Positions 17,922 through 26,061 of a stretch of 61,109 nucleotides of DNA are shown in pieces. Under the pieces are notes generated by a model that was not told the DNA's origin, searched no databases, and saw only the letters and a program-made list of their open reading frames with translations. Made by a program: the position numbers and the translations under genes. How positions within the stretch are numbered: position 1 is the stretch's first letter; each line of letters begins with the position of its first letter. This stretch comes from Byssovorax sp. (lineage in GTDB: Bacteria; Myxococcota_A; Polyangia; Polyangiales; Polyangiaceae): assembly GCA_025362495.1 (NCBI GenBank), contig JANYGI010000162.1:1-61109 (forward strand), in the 5' to 3' direction.

Positions 17922-19325
17922 TCATGGCGACTCGGCCGCGTCCGGCGCGGCGTCCCCCGCGCCGGCATCCACCATCCGCTCGACGCGCATCGTCACGTCG
18001 AGACTCACAGTCTGCCCGGCGACGATCTTGATCGCGCGCTGCTCGTCCGGCGCCTTCGGGTGGCGGAACGTCACGAAATGCTTCCCCGGCAGCACCAGCA
18101 TCGGGCGCCCCATCGGCGTCACGTCGACCAGCTCGCCGTCGAGGTACACCTCGGCCCAGGGCTGGGCCACGACCCGGATCATCCCGCGGTCACGGCTCCC
18201 GACGTCGATCACGCCGCCGTCCTCGGCTGTGGCCCGCGGCGGCTCGGGGACGGTGTCACCGTCGCGGAGGAGCTGAATCGCCGCTCCGCCGGCCACGATC
18301 AGCGCGAGAGCGAGGCCGAATACCCGCGCGGCTCCCAGCAGATCCGGCCCGCGCGCCGCCACCACCGGGGCGCCGGCTCCTCCCCCCGGAGAGGCGATCT
18401 CGTCGCCCAGCTTGGCGGCGAACAGCGCCCGCGAGACAAGCACTCTCGGGGAGAGCGTGGTCCGCGCGGCGAGGCCGGACTCCAGCGCTGCGGCCACGGC
18501 GCGGGCGTCCTCGAAGCGATCGTCCGGCGAGCGCGAGAGGCACCTAGCGACGATCTGCTCGAGCGCGCGCGGCGTCCCCGCGGGGAGCGATCCGGGCGAG
18601 CCGCCGCGGATCCGCTGGGCCACGGCCTTGCGATCGGCCCCGTCGAACGGCCGCGCGCCGGAGAGCATCTCGTGGAGGATCGCGCCGAGCGACCAGACGT
18701 CCGACGCGGCGCCCGCCGTTTCGCCGAGGATCTGCTCGGGAGACATGTAATCTGGTCGCGCGAACGACTCCCCTCCTTCGAGCGGATCCGGCGCGGAAGG
18801 GAGCCTGGCGCGTGCGGCGTCGAGATCGCCCGACACGGCGTCTGCGGTGATCTCGGCCGAGGAGAAATCGACGATGACGATCCCGCTCTCGCGCGTGACG
18901 ACGACGACGCCGGGCCGCAATCCCCGGTGGATCACGCCGCGCTCGTGCGCGTGGCCGAGCCCGCGGGCGATCCCGAGCGCGATCGCAGCAGCGGAGTCCG
19001 GCGCGATGGACCCGCTCTTGACGATCTCGTCGAGCGTGGGGCCGCGCGGATCCCCGGTCACGAGCCGCACCGTGCCGCCTTCGCGCTGGAGATCGATCAG
19101 GCGCACGACGGCCTCGTGCGACAGGCGCGCGAGGATCATCGCCTCGCGCGAGAGCTCGGCGGCGTACGGCGACGACGCGGCCACGGTGGCCTTGAGCGTC
19201 TTGAGCCGCACGGTGCGCCCGAGCCCCGCCTGCGCGGCGCGGTACGTTACCGTGAAGGCGCGCGTCGCGATCGTCTCTTCGATCTGGTACGGCCCGATCG
19301 TGCGCGGGCCTTCGTCGCGGACCAT
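17922..19325 (-). CDS. PEGA-domain protein pseudokinase (Hanks-type fold)
   Basis: The protein has 467 residues. Residues 10-270 align along the Hanks kinase fold, but the catalytic residues are lost. The glycine loop is ATRAFTVTYRA (no GxGxxG), the catalytic loop reads VIHRGLRPGVVVV (HRD Asp to Gly, Asn to Val), and DFG reads VDFSSAEI. VRLKTLK keeps the beta-3 Lys, and YMSPEQ plus SDVWSLGAILHEML preserve the scaffold. A membrane segment (VFGLALALIVAGGAAIQLL, about 330-348) is followed by a PEGA domain (AEVYLDGELVDVTPMGRPML). It is probably a membrane-bound scaffold or ligand sensor rather than a kinase. It begins 11 bp after gpmI on the same strand. Confidence 0.88.
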   Translation of the reverse strand: MVRDEGPRTIGPYQIEETIATRAFTVTYRAAQAGLGRTVRLKTLKATVAASSPYAAELSREAMILARLSHEAVVRLIDLQREGGTVRLVTGDPRGPTLDEIVKSGSIAPDSAAAIALGIARGLGHAHERGVIHRGLRPGVVVVTRESGIVIVDFSSAEITADAVSGDLDAARARLPSAPDPLEGGESFARPDYMSPEQILGETAGAASDVWSLGAILHEMLSGARPFDGADRKAVAQRIRGGSPGSLPAGTPRALEQIVARCLSRSPDDRFEDARAVAAALESGLAARTTLSPRVLVSRALFAAKLGDEIASPGGGAGAPVVAARGPDLLGAARVFGLALALIVAGGAAIQLLRDGDTVPEPPRATAEDGGVIDVGSRDRGMIRVVAQPWAEVYLDGELVDVTPMGRPMLVLPGKHFVTFRHPKAPDEQRAIKIVAGQTVSLDVTMRVERMVDAGAGDAAPDAAESP

Positions 19326-19336
19326 GCTCCGGGCCG

Positions 19337-20962
19337 TCAGCCCTTCGCGTCGGGCATGAAGAGCGAGACGCCCGTCATCTTCGCCGGCTGCGGGACGCCA
19401 AGGATCTCGAGCATCGTCGGCGCCACGTCGCAGATACGGCCGCCCGAGCGCAAAGCCTGCTCCGGCCCGGCGTGATTGACGTAATAGAACGGCACCCGGT
19501 TGGTGGTGTGGGCCGTGAACGGTTTACCGTCCGCGTCCTTCATCTTCTCGCAGTTGCCATGATCCGACGTCACCAGCATCGCGCCCTTCTGCTCGCGCAG
19601 GGCCGCGTCGATTTGCCCGAGCGCCACGTCGACGGCCTCGACCGCGGTGATCGTCGCCGCGAGATCGCCGGTGTGGCCAACCATGTCGGGATTGGCGAAG
19701 TTGACGAGGATGAAGTCGTATTTGCCGCTCTTGATTGCCTCGGTCACGGCCGCGGCGACGCCGGCCGCGCTCATCTCGGGCTTGAGATCGTAGGTCGCCA
19801 CGTCGCGCGGCGAGGGGATGAGCTTGCGATCCTCGCCGGCAAACGGCTCTTCCCGACCACCGTTGAAGAAGTACGTGACGTGGGCGTACTTCTCGGTCTC
19901 GGCGCAGCGGAGCTGGGTGAGGCCCCTGGCCGCGATCACCTCGCCGAACGACTCCGAGATATCGTCCTTCGGGTACGCCACCGGGAGCTTCAGGGCAGAG
20001 TCGTACTCGGTCATCGTCGAGTACCAGCCCTCCTGGAAGGCGTAGATGGCCCGGCCGCGCTCGGTCAGCATCTCGATCACCTCGGGCGGGAGGTTCTTCC
20101 GCACCAGCATCGCCGAGAGCTCGCGCATGCGATCGGGCCGGTAATTGAAGGCGAATCCGACCTCTTCACCGAGCCACTCCCACACCGGCGAGGCGGCCGC
20201 GAAGTCGGCCATGTAGTCGCCCTTGATGCCCTCGTACTCGCCGATGCGGGTCGGGACGACGAACTCGTCGGTGATGCCGTCGGCGTAGGAGCTGCGGAGC
20301 GCGTCGAGCACCGTCTCGGCCTTCGGTGCCGTCCCGCGCACGATGGCGTCGTAGGCCAGCTTGACGCGGTCCCAGCGCTTGTCGCGATCCATGGCGTAGT
20401 AGCGGCCGGAGATGGTGCCAATCACGCCCTTCAATTCCAGGTGCCTCTCCAGCAGATCCAGATAGCCACCGGCGCTCTTCGGGGGCGTGTCGCGGCCGTC
20501 GAGGAACGCGTGGACGACGACCGGGACCTCCTCGGCGTAGGCGACGTCGATCAGCGCGAAGAGGTGCTTCAGCGACGAGTGAACGCCGCCGTCCGACACC
20601 AGGCCGAAGAGGTGGAGTCGGCATTTGTTGTGCTTGCAATAGAGGATGACGGTCTTGATCACCTCGTTCTTGCGGAGCCTGTCCTCCTCGACGGCGACGT
20701 CGATCTTCGTCATGTCCATGAGCGCGATGCGCCCGGCGCCGAAGTTGAGGTGCCCGACCTCGCTGTTGCCCATCTGCCCCTCCGGCAAGCCCACGTCGGG
20801 GCCGCTCGTGCCGATGGTGGTGTGCGCGTGCGCGGCGATCGCGCCGAGGTTCGGCATCGTCGCGAGGCGGACGGCGTTGCCGTCGCGCTCGGCGCTCTCA
20901 CCGAAGCCGTCGAGGATCGCGAGCACGAGCGGCCGGGGGCGCGGCGCGGAGGTCTGAGGCAT
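19337..20962 (-). CDS. gpmI: 2,3-bisphosphoglycerate-independent phosphoglycerate mutase
   Basis: This cytoplasmic glycolytic enzyme interconverts 3- and 2-phosphoglycerate using two Mn ions and a phosphoserine. It has 541 residues, slightly longer than the usual 510-515. The metal site is visible: LAILDGFGE at the start, HAFLDGRDTPP, FILVNFANPDMVGHTG and MLVTSDHGNCEKM. The catalytic Ser lies in GQMGNSEVGHLNFGAG. I use ATG 20962 (MPQTSAP); another in-frame ATG sits at 20974. It lies between RNase HI (33-bp gap) and the pseudokinase (11-bp gap) in the same orientation. Confidence 0.96.
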   Translation of the reverse strand: MPQTSAPRPRPLVLAILDGFGESAERDGNAVRLATMPNLGAIAAHAHTTIGTSGPDVGLPEGQMGNSEVGHLNFGAGRIALMDMTKIDVAVEEDRLRKNEVIKTVILYCKHNKCRLHLFGLVSDGGVHSSLKHLFALIDVAYAEEVPVVVHAFLDGRDTPPKSAGGYLDLLERHLELKGVIGTISGRYYAMDRDKRWDRVKLAYDAIVRGTAPKAETVLDALRSSYADGITDEFVVPTRIGEYEGIKGDYMADFAAASPVWEWLGEEVGFAFNYRPDRMRELSAMLVRKNLPPEVIEMLTERGRAIYAFQEGWYSTMTEYDSALKLPVAYPKDDISESFGEVIAARGLTQLRCAETEKYAHVTYFFNGGREEPFAGEDRKLIPSPRDVATYDLKPEMSAAGVAAAVTEAIKSGKYDFILVNFANPDMVGHTGDLAATITAVEAVDVALGQIDAALREQKGAMLVTSDHGNCEKMKDADGKPFTAHTTNRVPFYYVNHAGPEQALRSGGRICDVAPTMLEILGVPQPAKMTGVSLFMPDAKG

Positions 20963-20995
20963 GCCCGGGACCATACAACGAACCGGCCGCGCCGG

Positions 20996-21760
20996 TCACG
21001 GTAGAGGAGGCTCCACAGGCTTGCTGGGGTACTCGGCGCGCCTGGTTTTCCGGCCTTCCACGGCCTCGCGCGCGAGCTGATCGGCGCGCTCGTTCAGGAG
21101 CACGCCCGAGTGCCCGGGCACGTAGGCGAGCTTGACGGCGGGCCGCGTCTTCAGGACAGCGCGGAGCTGGGCGACGAGCTCGACGTTGGCCTTGGCCTTC
21201 CAGCCCTTCTGCAGCACGCCGATCGAGTACTGGCTGTCGGTGTAGATCATCGCCTCCTGGCCCGCGGGGATCTCGCCGAGCGCGCGCAGCACCGCCGTCA
21301 GCTCGGCGATGTTGTTGGTGTGGAGGCCGAGGTACTCGCTCAGCTCGACGCGCCCGGTCGGGGCGACGACGACGACGCCGAGGCCCGCCGGCCCTGGATT
21401 TCCCGAGCAAGCGCCGTCGCAGTACACGATGATCGCGCCGTCGGGCGCCTTCGGCGGGCCGGCCGCGATGGCCTGCGCCTTGGTGATCCGCCCGCCCGCG
21501 CCGGGCCTCGCGACGACCGCAGCAGGCGCGGCAGCGCTGCTTTTCTCGGCCTTCTCGACGGCCACGGCATCACCGCAGGTCGAGTCGGGGAGCGGGGTCG
21601 CGTCGACGATGGTGAGGTTCGCGGCGCGCGCCTCGTAGCGTCGCCCGTCGCTGGGCTTGTAGCGGATCTCGACGCGGCCGTTGTCGGCCACGAGCGCGCC
21701 GGTGGCGTCGGCGCGGGCGTAGATCTTCTGTTCGCGAAGGAGCGCTCGGACCCAGGGCAT
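20996..21760 (-). CDS. Ribonuclease HI family protein with N-terminal extension
   Basis: The protein has 254 residues. The C-terminal 145 residues are a complete RNase HI: IIVYCDGACSGNPGPAGLG (first Asp), HTNNIAELTAVLRAL (Glu), MIYTDSQYSIGVLQKGW (second Asp), VPGHSGVLLNERADQLA (catalytic-loop His and last Asp). It should cleave RNA in RNA-DNA hybrids. The first ~105 residues are an uncharacterised extension: REQKIYARADATGALVADNGRVEIRYKPSDGR looks like a small beta domain, not the known hybrid-binding domain, followed by an Ala-rich linker. ATG 21760 is chosen; the frame opens 15 codons earlier with a GC-biased leader. Confidence 0.92.
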   Translation of the reverse strand: MPWVRALLREQKIYARADATGALVADNGRVEIRYKPSDGRRYEARAANLTIVDATPLPDSTCGDAVAVEKAEKSSAAAPAAVVARPGAGGRITKAQAIAAGPPKAPDGAIIVYCDGACSGNPGPAGLGVVVVAPTGRVELSEYLGLHTNNIAELTAVLRALGEIPAGQEAMIYTDSQYSIGVLQKGWKAKANVELVAQLRAVLKTRPAVKLAYVPGHSGVLLNERADQLAREAVEGRKTRRAEYPSKPVEPPLP

Positions 21761-21868
21761 CGCGGGCGACCTTGCCACGGATGACGGCCCGCAGGCGAGC
21801 GTCACCGCGAGCGAGCCGGCCGGGTCGCGTCGATCAGGGGATCGCGGTCGCGCCGTCGTCCGCGAGCG

Positions 21869-22684
21869 TCAGGGCGCGGGCGCCGTCTTCGCCAGCTCGG
21901 CCTTGATCGCGATCACGATCGCGCTGGTGTCGAAGCTGTCGTTCGGATTGCCGGGATCGTCGCCGGGGTACTCGGGAGAGTCCCAGTGAGCGACGAGCTT
22001 TCCATCGCGCCCGACGAGGTACTTGCTGAAGTTCCACAGCGGCTGGATCGCGAGCGGCGGGCTTGGATTCGGCTGCGCTTCGAGCCACGCGAACACCGGC
22101 TCGGCGTTCGGCGCGAGCACGTGATCGATCCCGAACTGATCGAACGTGACCATGTATTTGCCGTTGCAGGTGTCGATCTGGCCGGGATCACCGCCCTGAT
22201 TTCCGAAGTCGTCGCTCAGGAACCCGAGCACGTGGAGACCCTGCGCCTTGAACTTTTCCTCCAGGACCTGGAGGCCCGCATACTGCGGTGTATAGCCTCA
22301 TATAGCGGCGGTATTGACGATCAGCATCACGTCGCCGCGGTACTTGCACATCGAGACCGGGCCCGCCGATCCGTACATGTCGCCCGTGGTCTCGTAGATG
22401 CTGCCCGGCGCCGCCGCGGGGTTGCACGCGAACGCGCCGCTGCCGCCGCTGCCGCCCGCGCCGACGGAGGCGCTCGCCGTCGCGCTCGAGCTCGCCTGCG
22501 CTACGCCGCCCGCTCCGACCGCGCCCGTGCTGCTCGTCGTCGCTGCCGTGCCGCCGCTCCCGCTCGTCGCCGTGGTCGCGCTCGCCGTCGATCCGCCGCC
22601 GCCCGTGGCCGGCGTCGCGCCTCCGCACGCCGCCGTGAGCGCAAGCAACGCGATGCCCAGATTCGTCCCGCTGATGCGTCCCAT
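21869..22684 (-). CDS. Glutathione peroxidase-like lipoprotein, predicted selenoprotein (Sec129)
   Basis: This is a 271-residue protein if TGA 22300-22298 is read as selenocysteine. A signal peptide with lipobox LTAAC (Cys20) and a ~70-residue Gly/Ser/Thr/Ala linker precede the thioredoxin-fold domain. The domain reads VNTAAI-U-GYTPQYAGLQ, where other peroxidases have Cys or Sec. The rest of the tetrad is intact: Gln in DDFGNQGG, and Trp and Asn in LWNFSKYLVG. No other stop interrupts 271 codons, AGAGGA precedes the ATG at good spacing, and a SECIS-like hairpin lies 24 nt after the TGA. It would reduce peroxides at the cell envelope. A nonsense mutation at exactly this codon is the alternative. 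Confidence 0.85.
22258..22274 (-). promoter_or_regulatory. Candidate bacterial SECIS element in the glutathione peroxidase mRNA
   Basis: On the minus strand the coding RNA contains CCTCCAG-GTC-CTGGAGG: a perfect 7-bp stem with a 3-nt apical loop whose first base is G. The stem begins 24 nt and the loop G lies 31 nt after the in-frame TGA. Bacterial SECIS elements described by Zhang and Gladyshev have a small apical loop with G in its first two positions, 16-37 nt from the Sec codon, so spacing and loop both fit. The hairpin also encodes residues of the peroxidase. SelB binding is inferred. Confidence 0.68.
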
Positions 22685-22797
22685 GGTCCCGTCCTCTTGA
22701 TTGGCAGCGTAGCCGCACCGACGCCTGCGCCGCAACGCGCGCCGCGGATCGCGCCGCTTCTAGCGTCCTGGCCCGACACGTTGTAGACGCTCGCCCC

Positions 22798-23622
22798 GTG
22801 AGCGAACGGCGATCGATCTTCGCAGCGGGCCTCTTCGAGGGACAGACCGTGGTGGTCACCGGCGGCGGCAGCGGCATCGGCCTCGCCACCGCGCGGGAGC
22901 TCGCCTACCTCGGCGCGAACGTGGCTATCGCCGGGAGGAAGCGCGAGAAGATCGACGCGGGCCTCGCCGTGATCCGCGGCGACGGGATCCCCGACGAGCG
23001 GCTCTTCGGCGACACCTGCGATATCCGCGAGCCCGATCAGATCGCCTCGTTCGTGAGCGGCGTGCTCGCTCGCTTCGAGCGCGTCGACGTGCTGGTGAAC
23101 AACGCCGGTGGTCAGTTCCCGAGCCCGGCCGAGATGCTCTCGCCGCGCGGCTGGGAGGCGGTGATCCGCAACAACCTCAACGGCACGTTCTACATGACCC
23201 GCGAGATCGCGACGCGGGCGATGATCCCCGCCAAGCGCGGCCGGATCGTCAACGTCACGGCGATGGTCGCGCGCGGCTTCCCCGGGATGAGCCACACCGG
23301 CGCGGCGCGGGCCGGCGTCGAGAACCTCACCCGATCGCTGGCGATCGAGTGGGCGCAGCACAACCTCCGCGTCAACGCCGTCGCGCCCGGCAACAACATC
23401 AAGTCGAGCGGCACCGCGCAGTACGGCGATGAGATGCTCGAGCTCGCGCGCAAGGCGACGCCGATCAAGCGTCTGGGCACGCCCGAGGAGATCGCGCGGA
23501 TGATCGTCTTCCTCGCCAGCTCGCAGAACGATTTCATCACCGGCCAGGTGTTCGGCGTCGACGGGGGGATGCCGCTCTGGGGTGACATCTGGACCATCCC
23601 CGATCCGCAGTCGCCGGCGTGA
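22798..23622 (+). CDS. SDR family oxidoreductase, enoyl-CoA reductase-like
   Basis: This 274-residue short-chain dehydrogenase starts at GTG 22798. TVVVTGGGSGIGLATA is the nucleotide motif and VDVLVNNAGGQFPSPAEM the NNAG region. The catalytic helix is SHTGAARAGVENLTRSLAIEWA, the variant of peroxisomal trans-2-enoyl-CoA / 2,4-dienoyl-CoA reductases in which the classical Tyr is not in YxxxK. The C-terminus FITGQVFGVDGGMPLWGD is family-typical. It is divergent from the peroxidase (113-bp intergenic) and its TGA overlaps the GTG of the next gene, suggesting coupled translation with a membrane glycosyltransferase-like protein, an odd pairing. Confidence 0.88.
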   Translation: MSERRSIFAAGLFEGQTVVVTGGGSGIGLATARELAYLGANVAIAGRKREKIDAGLAVIRGDGIPDERLFGDTCDIREPDQIASFVSGVLARFERVDVLVNNAGGQFPSPAEMLSPRGWEAVIRNNLNGTFYMTREIATRAMIPAKRGRIVNVTAMVARGFPGMSHTGAARAGVENLTRSLAIEWAQHNLRVNAVAPGNNIKSSGTAQYGDEMLELARKATPIKRLGTPEEIARMIVFLASSQNDFITGQVFGVDGGMPLWGDIWTIPDPQSPA

Positions 23623-26012
23623 GCGTGGGCGATCTCGACGAGGCGAACGAGGGCTCGCCGCCGCGCGAGCCCGACGCCGCGGGGCCCGCGCCATCGCCCA
23701 CCCCGGCGTTCGCGCAGGCCAACGTGCCGCCGCCGGAGTCCACGCCGCCGCCGCACGTGCCCTTCGAGGCCTTCTTGCCGCTCCGGCCGCGGCTGCACGA
23801 GCGGATCATCGCGCTCGCCACCGATCATTTTCTCCGCCGCGACCCCACGTTCTGGTCGCTCCTCGCGCCGCTCCTCGTGGTCTCGCTCATCCTGTTCACC
23901 CGCTGGCCCGGGACGAACTACATCTTCGACGAGCAAGAGGCGCTGCTCGCCAACCCCTATGTGAACGCCACCGGGGGACTCCGCTTCATCGACGCGATCC
24001 ACCGGGATTTCTGGGGTCTTCCGGCCGATCGCAGCGTGGGCTCGTACCGGCCCATCCCCGATTTTTTCTGGCGGCTGCTCTGGCACGTCTCGAAGCAACC
24101 GTTCTTTCACCACATCTACAACGTCTTCTTTCACGCCATCAACGGCGCGGTCCTCGGGCTCGTCACGTTCTCGTGGACCAAGCGGCGCGGCACGGCCGTG
24201 CTCGCGGCGTTCCTGTTCGTGGCCTGCGCGGTGCTCACCGAGGCCGTGAGCGGCATCGTGGGGATCGCCGACGTGCTCGGCGGCATGGGCGCGCTGCTGG
24301 CGCTCGCGGCGCTCTCGCTGCCCGCGTGGGCCATGCCGTTCGCGGTGTTCACGGCGATCGTGTTTGGCCTGTTCTGCAAGGAGAGCGCGCTGGTGTGCGT
24401 GCCTCTCGTGCCCTTCGCGGCGCTGCTCGTGGCGCCGCTCACGCACCCGCAGCGGCCCGCGCGCGTGCTCCGCACCGTGCTCGCCGCCGTGGCGACGGCG
24501 GGCGCGTTCTATCTCTACGTCGAGCTGCGCAAGCGCTGGTTCCTCTCGCCGTTGCCCGCCGAGCTCGCCGATCCACCGCCGGTCGAAGCGGGCAAGCTCA
24601 AGCACTTCGCGTACGATTTCCTGGTCTGGTTCCACCAGGCGCCGCTGCCGAAGGATCCGCTCAACAACCCGCTCGCGGGCGCCGACGTCGACGTCAAGCA
24701 CCGCGTCGCCGGGGCGCTCCGCGTCTACTGGCGCGGGCTCGGGCAGATCGTGTTTCCGGAGACGCTGAGCGGCGACTACTCGTTCCCGCAGGAGCCGGTG
24801 CCTGACCTCACCGCGCGCCGCGAGGTCGTGGAGATCCTCGCCGGCGCGGCGATGATGGTGCTCCCTCCGCTCGCGTCGGTGGGCCTCTGGCTCACGGCGC
24901 TGGTGCGCGAGCGCCGCGCGCGCAAGGCCCGGGTCGAGCCCTGGACGAGGCCGGCGCCTGCCGCGTCGGAGGGTGGCTATCGCCGCGCGCTCGACCACGA
25001 TCCGCGGGCGCAGCTCGGCTTCGATCCTCGCCTCGAGATCCGCGGCGCGAGGTGGGGCACGCTCGGCGTCGGCGCGGCGCTGCTCGTCGCCGCGGCGGCG
25101 CTCGTGTCGGCCGCGTGGCTCGGGCATCGCGGGGTGATCGCGCTGCCGGCGCGCTTCCCGCTCCTGCCGCTCGCGATCGCCATGGCCGCGGCGCCGCTCG
25201 GCCTCCTCGGGCTCGGGTTCCTCGTCGAGGGGCAGAGTCGCCTCGTGCGCCCGGACGCGGACGGCGATCCCGTGCCGCTCCGGCGCGCGGGCCTGATCCT
25301 GGTGGCGCTGGGCTTCGTCTGGGTGGTGGTCAGTTACTTCCCGCACTCCAACATCCCGGCGGTCCTCCCGACGGTGCGCGCCGAGCGCTTCTGGTATTTC
25401 CCCGCCATCGGCTCTTCCCTCGTGCTCGCCGTGCTCTTCAGCTCCTTGCACGGCGCGCTCCGCCGCTTCGATCGGCGGATCGTGCCGGTCTTCGTGGGGG
25501 CGTTCTTCCTCTTCCAGGGCGCGATGGCCTATCGCCACGCGACCAACTACCGCAGCGACGTCGACTTCTGGGAGGCCACCAAGGACGCTGTCCCCAACAG
25601 CGCCAAGGCCCACCTCAACTACTCGGTGATGAAGGGGGCTCGGGGCGATCTCGACACCCGCCTCACCGAGAGCAAGAAGGCCCTCGCCCTCGCCCCCGAG
25701 TGGCCGATGGCCCATGTTTACACGGGCGATACGCTGTGCCGGCTCCACCGCTCGGCCGAGGCCTGGCCGTACTACGAGGCGGGCTTCGACAAGGGCCCCA
25801 ACGAGCTCAGCCTCATCGCCCTCGCGCTCCAGTGCCTGCACGACGAGAAGGAGCTCTTCGCCCACGAAGACGCCCTCCGCGCTCTGGCGGCCAGGCACGA
25901 GGGCTCGTGGATAGCCTATCTGGCGATTGACACTCTCCAGAACGACGAGAAGAACGGCGGCGTCGATCCCAAGTATCGACCCCGCGGCTACAACGAGGGT
26001 CCGAAGGAGTAG
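23619..26012 (+). CDS. TMTC-like polytopic membrane protein with C-terminal TPRs
   Basis: The protein has 797 residues. After a Pro-rich cytoplasmic head, about ten membrane segments begin at PLLVVSLILFTRWPGTNYIF. The first loop, FDEQEALLANPYVN...FWGLPADRSVGSYRPIPDF, has the acidic DxxxAxxxNP plus YRP pattern of TMTC/GT-C protein O-mannosyltransferases, whose catalytic acidic residue sits in this loop. The C-terminal 180 residues carry TPR helices (AKAHLNYSVMKGARGDLDTRL, PMAHVYTGDTLCRLHRSAEAWPYYEAGFD). It is likely to glycosylate exported proteins, of which the window has many Ser/Thr-rich examples; that link is inference. GTG 23619 overlaps the SDR stop. Confidence 0.82.
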   Translation: MSVGDLDEANEGSPPREPDAAGPAPSPTPAFAQANVPPPESTPPPHVPFEAFLPLRPRLHERIIALATDHFLRRDPTFWSLLAPLLVVSLILFTRWPGTNYIFDEQEALLANPYVNATGGLRFIDAIHRDFWGLPADRSVGSYRPIPDFFWRLLWHVSKQPFFHHIYNVFFHAINGAVLGLVTFSWTKRRGTAVLAAFLFVACAVLTEAVSGIVGIADVLGGMGALLALAALSLPAWAMPFAVFTAIVFGLFCKESALVCVPLVPFAALLVAPLTHPQRPARVLRTVLAAVATAGAFYLYVELRKRWFLSPLPAELADPPPVEAGKLKHFAYDFLVWFHQAPLPKDPLNNPLAGADVDVKHRVAGALRVYWRGLGQIVFPETLSGDYSFPQEPVPDLTARREVVEILAGAAMMVLPPLASVGLWLTALVRERRARKARVEPWTRPAPAASEGGYRRALDHDPRAQLGFDPRLEIRGARWGTLGVGAALLVAAAALVSAAWLGHRGVIALPARFPLLPLAIAMAAAPLGLLGLGFLVEGQSRLVRPDADGDPVPLRRAGLILVALGFVWVVVSYFPHSNIPAVLPTVRAERFWYFPAIGSSLVLAVLFSSLHGALRRFDRRIVPVFVGAFFLFQGAMAYRHATNYRSDVDFWEATKDAVPNSAKAHLNYSVMKGARGDLDTRLTESKKALALAPEWPMAHVYTGDTLCRLHRSAEAWPYYEAGFDKGPNELSLIALALQCLHDEKELFAHEDALRALAARHEGSWIAYLAIDTLQNDEKNGGVDPKYRPRGYNEGPKE

Positions 26013-26061
26013 CGAGCGGCGGGCCTCGACGGCGGGCCCCGGAACCAGGTAGGCTGGTCCG

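Noticed and set aside
21869-22300. Reading the peroxidase as an ordinary pseudogene
   Set aside because: The stop is TGA at exactly the catalytic codon, no other lesion exists in 271 codons, and a SECIS-like hairpin follows. A nonsense mutation is less likely, though not excluded.
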